18,266 bases of DNA from an uncultured Clostridia bacterium. GTDB lineage: Bacteria > Bacillota > Clostridia > TANB77 > CAG-508. The DNA is taken from assembly GCA_947632745.1 (NCBI GenBank), contig CANRQH010000014.1:1-18266 (forward strand), written 5' to 3'. Of the stretch, positions 14,751 to 18,266 are shown one piece after another; position 1 is the first letter of the stretch, and each line of letters starts with the position of its first letter. The translations under genes and the position numbers were made by a program. Under the pieces are notes generated by a model that worked only from the letters and a program-made list of their open reading frames with translations, ran no database searches and was not told the origin of the DNA.

Positions 14751-15533
14751 CTATTCTATTTTTACAAAGTTAAATTCCATTCCTGTAATTCTTCCAGATT
14801 CATTACTATATGTTATTTTGGAAGAATTAGATTTAAATACAGATCTTTTAAATTGCATATATTCATAATATTTACTCAACTTTTCTTGGTGTGGTCTTAA
14901 TCCGTTTTTTATCTCATCTATTGTTGTAGTATCACTTAAGAATATTTTATAACTGCTATTTTCACAATAGTTATTAAATTTCTTTGCTGCACTAACCCAA
15001 TTTAATACATCATCTTCACTGTCTGGAAGAAAGATTTCATCATAACTTTTTGTAAGATTTGTAGTTGCTGTTGCTCCTCCAAAATTCATTTCAATCTGTT
15101 GCATACTAGCTATTGTACTTCCAAAAACATTATTAGTATCAGATTGAGTATATGTACCTTGTGTAAATAGTCTAATAGTATTATCTTTGGTTAATTTCTT
15201 TCTATTATCAGTTGAGCCACCTTCATCTATCTTAATTACGACTTTAATGGGATCATACTTTTCATCATTTGTGGCACCAAGAACTGAAGATCTTCTTTTA
15301 TTATAGTCTATAACTTGATTTATAAGTGACAGCATTTCAAAACCTTTGACATTGCTTCTATCATAATTTGTAAATCGTTCATTAAATTTTGATGTATCTT
15401 CTATTTTTAATAAGTCATCTTTTGAAGTTTGATATTCTGAAAATACATTAAATGCATAAATAAGTACAGATATTATTAATACTGCAATCAATACACCCCC
15501 TGCCATAATTAAAGCTTTCGATGCATTTTCCAA
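14751..15533 (-). CDS. Large MENASKAL pilin-like protein
   Basis: A 260-residue protein with the shared start MENASKALIMAGGVLIAVLI, one hydrophobic helix (about 8-29) and a larger soluble domain than its relatives, ending GRITGMEFNFVKIE. That GRI/GRV-plus-strand ending recurs in other genes of the cluster. The start codon is TTG at 15533; GAGGGTGAT just upstream and exact alignment of the leader with the other pilins support it. It is the first pilin-like gene after the assembly proteins. Its only CGGA is out of frame (AAC GGA). Whether it is a major or special subunit is unknown. Confidence 0.8.
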   Translation of the reverse strand: MENASKALIMAGGVLIAVLIISVLIYAFNVFSEYQTSKDDLLKIEDTSKFNERFTNYDRSNVKGFEMLSLINQVIDYNKRRSSVLGATNDEKYDPIKVVIKIDEGGSTDNRKKLTKDNTIRLFTQGTYTQSDTNNVFGSTIASMQQIEMNFGGATATTNLTKSYDEIFLPDSEDDVLNWVSAAKKFNNYCENSSYKIFLSDTTTIDEIKNGLRPHQEKLSKYYEYMQFKRSVFKSNSSKITYSNESGRITGMEFNFVKIE

Positions 15534-15554
15534 AATATCACCCTCTTTTCTTTT

Positions 15555-16637
15555 TTACTCTAAACTTGCCATTGAGCTTGACATACTTGTTAATCCAATA
15601 AAAACTAATGGTACTATCAAATAGCCAACGAACATAACAACCATTGGTGCAAATCCAATAACTTTTCCTATTAAAGCCTTTCTTGCAATTAATCTATCAT
15701 TTGATTCACGTCTTTTAGCTTGATAATAATCTCTTTCTGTATCTAGTTCATCAAATGCATCTCTTATTGGTATTTTTTCTACAGCTGCTTGCAAGCTTTC
15801 TACTATTCTTATAAATTGTTGATAATTTGTTTCATTTCTAAGAACCTCTAAAGCTTCCCATGCTCCTGCTTCGTAGTTATTAACACATCTTGATATTGGC
15901 TCTTTAAATATATTTGCATAACGTTCTAGCCATTCTAGGATTATTTCAACATTTACACGCTCTATTCTCATAAGCATTAAGATTATTGTTTGGAACTGCA
16001 TTACTTCATCTTCCATTTCCATTAATCTCATTTTTAATTGAAAATACATAATCCATATTGGTGACATGTATGCAATAACTGTAAATACAACAGCCAGTAA
16101 GACCTCAAACCATCCTAGGTATTCCTTATTTATTTTTTGTAATTTATCATATACCCTTTGTGCTGCTTTTTCAATTTCTTCATCTTTTGCGTCTTCATAA
16201 TCATCTGATAATTCCATTTTTTTCTGAATATCTTCTACAGTTGCTTCTTTGTTTCCTTTAAACATGTCCAAAAATTTATTGTCACTTTCTGTTAGTTCTT
16301 GAGCTTTAATTAATTCATTACCTGTAAGTCCACCCATTATATCATAATCTGTTGTGGGCTCTGTATATATCCATTTAACAGTTGTATTATGTAGCTGTAC
16401 AAATAAGAATAAAGAAACAATAAATGTAACTATAGCAATTACTATTCTATTTACGTACAGCCATTCCATTTTCAGTTTGGATGCTGAATCTTTCAACAAT
16501 TTTTGAACTTTTAAATATTCTTTTGTTCCCTTTTTAGGAAGAAATGCATTTACTATTTTCTTTCCTAAAAAGTTTTTATAAACTTTTGCTTGCCAAGGAT
16601 TTTCTCTATATCCGTGGATTTTTATCAGTTGAACCAT
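15555..16637 (-). CDS. TadC/GspF-like inner-membrane assembly protein, perhaps the C-terminal half of a fusion
   Basis: A 360-residue frame with membrane segments near residues 65-85, 180-205 and 330-352, a charged acidic insert, and a cytoplasmic helical T2SSF-like domain between the last two, as in TadC/GspF proteins that form the platform for pilus assembly. The ATG at 16637 overlaps the TadB-like gene by 32 bases and has no ribosome site: only AT-rich sequence precedes it. A +1 shift at the in-frame CGGA near the end of the TadB-like gene enters this frame at residue 9 (Gly). The product may therefore be the C-terminal half of a 688-residue TadB-TadC polyprotein rather than an independent protein. 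Both readings are listed. Confidence 0.8.
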   Translation of the reverse strand: MVQLIKIHGYRENPWQAKVYKNFLGKKIVNAFLPKKGTKEYLKVQKLLKDSASKLKMEWLYVNRIVIAIVTFIVSLFLFVQLHNTTVKWIYTEPTTDYDIMGGLTGNELIKAQELTESDNKFLDMFKGNKEATVEDIQKKMELSDDYEDAKDEEIEKAAQRVYDKLQKINKEYLGWFEVLLAVVFTVIAYMSPIWIMYFQLKMRLMEMEDEVMQFQTIILMLMRIERVNVEIILEWLERYANIFKEPISRCVNNYEAGAWEALEVLRNETNYQQFIRIVESLQAAVEKIPIRDAFDELDTERDYYQAKRRESNDRLIARKALIGKVIGFAPMVVMFVGYLIVPLVFIGLTSMSSSMASLE

Positions 16638-17622
16638 TGTTTTTTAATTTTCTAAGTAATAAGTAACATATTACAGTAAGTAATATTACTAATATTTGAA
16701 CTAGCATTCCACCTTTTCCAGAGTAAAAACTTTGAGTAAAACTGAAGTTTCCTACTGCCCAATTCTTTAATGGTTCTAATCCTAGTACAGGAACTATAGA
16801 TATAATAGATAAACTTTGAAAAACATAATCTATTTTATCTCTTTTTAATATTTCAATTTGCATTTCTTCTGTTATATTATTTACATTCTTTAAGTATAAA
16901 GATGATCTGTCAACTTTTCTATCTCCATATTCTTTTGTTAAATATGATATACCTGCAAACTCTTTTAAGTAACTATTTGGTGCAACATCATAGTATTTTT
17001 CAAGTTCTGTTTCTGGGTCATTTGCAATTAAAACTTCGTAAATTTTTTCTCCCTGTTTTGAAATATTTTTTTCATCATCTTGTGAAATTTGATATATTGC
17101 CTCTTCTACCATGTTATATTCATGATAAGCATGTCTAATTTCTGCAAAAAAGTCAAGTTGCTCTTTTAAAAGTGAATTATCCATCTTGTCTACCATACCA
17201 TCTATTATACTATCTACCATAAATATTTCAAAAATTAGTATTATAGATAATAGTAGATAATTTGAATGTGTAACTATTATAGTTAAAGTCATTATAGGAA
17301 TTAAAACCAATAATGTTTTAGTTAATATCTTGGCTGCATCACGACGAGTTGCATATTCGTCATCAATATTTAAAATTTCAAGTCTTCTTCTAAGCTTTAA
17401 TATGTAACTTTTTATAAATGGCATTTTAGAATAATTTATATACAATTTCTGGTATAATATTTCAAATGAAAATCCACCTTTTTCTGTACCTTGCCTTAAT
17501 TTTTTAATCTGTTGATAGTCAGATTTGCTCATTCTTTTAGATAATATGAAATACGCAATTATAACTACTGCGAAAATTCCAGCAACTGCATATATTACGT
17601 AAAGAAGCATATTTGATGACAT
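16606..17622 (-). CDS. TadB/GspF-like inner-membrane assembly protein
   Basis: A 338-residue protein with an N-terminal membrane segment (about 6-28), a pair near 105-140 and C-terminal segments near 265-285 and 300-322, flanking a cytoplasmic helical domain (LDFFAEIRHAYHEYNMVEEA), the architecture of TadB. AAGGAGG precedes the ATG by about 12 bases. It follows the CpaF-like ATPase by 20 bases. The tail DKNPRI-stop contains the only in-frame CGG (codon 337), two codons before the stop; reading CGGA with a +1 shift continues as DKNPGYRENPW into the TadC-like frame. Confidence 0.85.
   Translation of the reverse strand: MSSNMLLYVIYAVAGIFAVVIIAYFILSKRMSKSDYQQIKKLRQGTEKGGFSFEILYQKLYINYSKMPFIKSYILKLRRRLEILNIDDEYATRRDAAKILTKTLLVLIPIMTLTIIVTHSNYLLLSIILIFEIFMVDSIIDGMVDKMDNSLLKEQLDFFAEIRHAYHEYNMVEEAIYQISQDDEKNISKQGEKIYEVLIANDPETELEKYYDVAPNSYLKEFAGISYLTKEYGDRKVDRSSLYLKNVNNITEEMQIEILKRDKIDYVFQSLSIISIVPVLGLEPLKNWAVGNFSFTQSFYSGKGGMLVQILVILLTVICYLLLRKLKNNGSTDKNPRI
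16611..16614 (-). other. Inferred +1 frameshift site CGGA joining TadB- and TadC-like frames
   Basis: In-frame CCA CGG ATA TAG. Dropping the C at 16614 gives CCA GGA TAT AGA GAA, which is exactly the frame of the downstream TadC-like gene. This is the fifth of five in-frame CGG codons at which a +1 shift opens a long frame. Confidence 0.65.
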
Positions 17623-17642
17623 TTGTATTTTGCACCTCCTTT

Positions 17643-18266
17643 TTAAGTTAAACCGTTAGCAGGTCTTCTTCCTCTTCTTTTTGGTAAAGCTGATTTAGCT
17701 AATCCAGCTGAGATTTTTGATTTTGCCTTTCTTTCATCTGACATTCTATATACACTTTCTTCGCCCCAGTGTTTAGCTACAAATTCGTCGAATTCCTCTG
17801 CATCTGTATCTGTCATATTTAGTCTCATTTCTCTAATGTTTTTATCTGATATTTTATTTGTAATTATATATTCTCCATCTACATATTCTAGTATATTTCT
17901 GTAAATATATAATTGTTTATCTGTTGTTTTCATAAAATAATGTGTTGCATTATCAAAAAATTTATCAAATTTTCCTTCTAATGTTTTTTCTATTCTATGG
18001 TCAAATGTATATTCATTTTTATTTTCTACAGGTATACATTCTGTAATTCTTTCTATGTAACGATTTCCTCTATAGTCTTTTACTAAGTGTATATCAAAAT
18101 TTAAAACTGATACAACTTGTTCTTCTGCTGTTCTTTCATTTTTAAATACCCCTGCTCTTAACATTGAGTTTCTTAATGCTGTAACTAAGTCTGGGAATGT
18201 TTTTGCGTGGTGAGTAAATAATGTGAATTTTGATGCAACTTGGGCTGATTGTATCATCCAAGATGC
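17643..18266 (-). CDS. CpaF/TadA-like secretion ATPase, N-terminus cut by window edge
   Basis: The frame is open through the right edge (ASWMIQSAQ...), so only about 207 C-terminal residues are present and the ATG at 18257 need not be the start. The THHAKTFPDLVTALRNSML segment matches the T-x-HA...A..R...M region after the Walker B and His box of type II/IV secretion ATPases. It is followed by a QVVSVLNFDIHLVKD strand and YIERITECIPV, as in CpaF/TadA. A helical extension ends in a basic RRGRRPANGLT tail. Immediate downstream linkage to TadB- and TadC-like genes supports a role in powering pilin assembly. The Walker motifs lie outside the window. Confidence 0.8.
   Translation of the reverse strand, partial: ASWMIQSAQVASKFTLFTHHAKTFPDLVTALRNSMLRAGVFKNERTAEEQVVSVLNFDIHLVKDYRGNRYIERITECIPVENKNEYTFDHRIEKTLEGKFDKFFDNATHYFMKTTDKQLYIYRNILEYVDGEYIITNKISDKNIREMRLNMTDTDAEEFDEFVAKHWGEESVYRMSDERKAKSKISAGLAKSALPKRRGRRPANGLT

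Noticed and set aside
1..18266. CRISPR arrays, insertion sequences, tRNA genes and riboswitches
   Set aside because: No regularly spaced repeats, transposase-like frames, tRNA cloverleaf sequences or known riboswitch cores were seen; the only structured RNA recognised is RNase P.

Overview
The window looks like part of the chromosome of an AT-rich, low-GC Gram-positive bacterium, most likely an uncultured Clostridia-type Firmicute. This rests on the strong AGGAGG-type ribosome sites, the plsY-gpsA pair, a ClpE-like unfoldase with an N-terminal zinc finger, MurC, a DUF2953 (YtfI-like) protein and a Gram-positive Tad/type IV-like pilus locus.

Layout. Positions 1-2661 are on the minus strand: a truncated helical protein, a DUF2953 membrane protein, the RNase P RNA (rnpB) and a DUF4143-type AAA ATPase behind a consensus promoter. 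A small unknown gene (2850-3131) is on the plus strand. Then on the minus strand come a zinc-ribbon protein with a Cys/Glu/Lys repeat tail, and plsY followed by gpsA, which together make glycerol-3-phosphate and start phospholipid synthesis. A divergent promoter region leads into the plus-strand pair ClpE-like ATPase and murC, closed by a strong bidirectional hairpin terminator at 9591-9643. From there to the right edge, everything is a minus-strand cluster. In transcription order it holds the end of a CpaF/TadA-like ATPase, two TadB/TadC-like membrane proteins, a run of small pilin-like proteins (most starting MENASKAL-), and two further anchored extracellular proteins.

The exceptional observation concerns decoding. 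Four genes in this window (gpsA, two pilin-like genes and the large terminal pilus gene) are each split by exactly one extra base, and in every case the break is an in-frame CGG codon followed by A. Skipping the C and reading GGA (Gly) restores the full-length protein; in GpsA this restores the conserved Gly of the SGPSHAEEV motif. A fifth in-frame CGGA lies two codons before the stop of the TadB-like gene, where the same +1 shift would run directly into the TadC-like frame. By hand scan of both strands, I found no other in-frame CGG codon in any gene here, although about 20 CGG triplets occur in the other two frames and leave their reading frames intact. CGT, CGC and CGA are used normally as Arg. 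I infer a genome-wide non-standard decoding rule: CGG (or the quadruplet CGGA) is not Arg but a +1 frameshift site yielding Gly.
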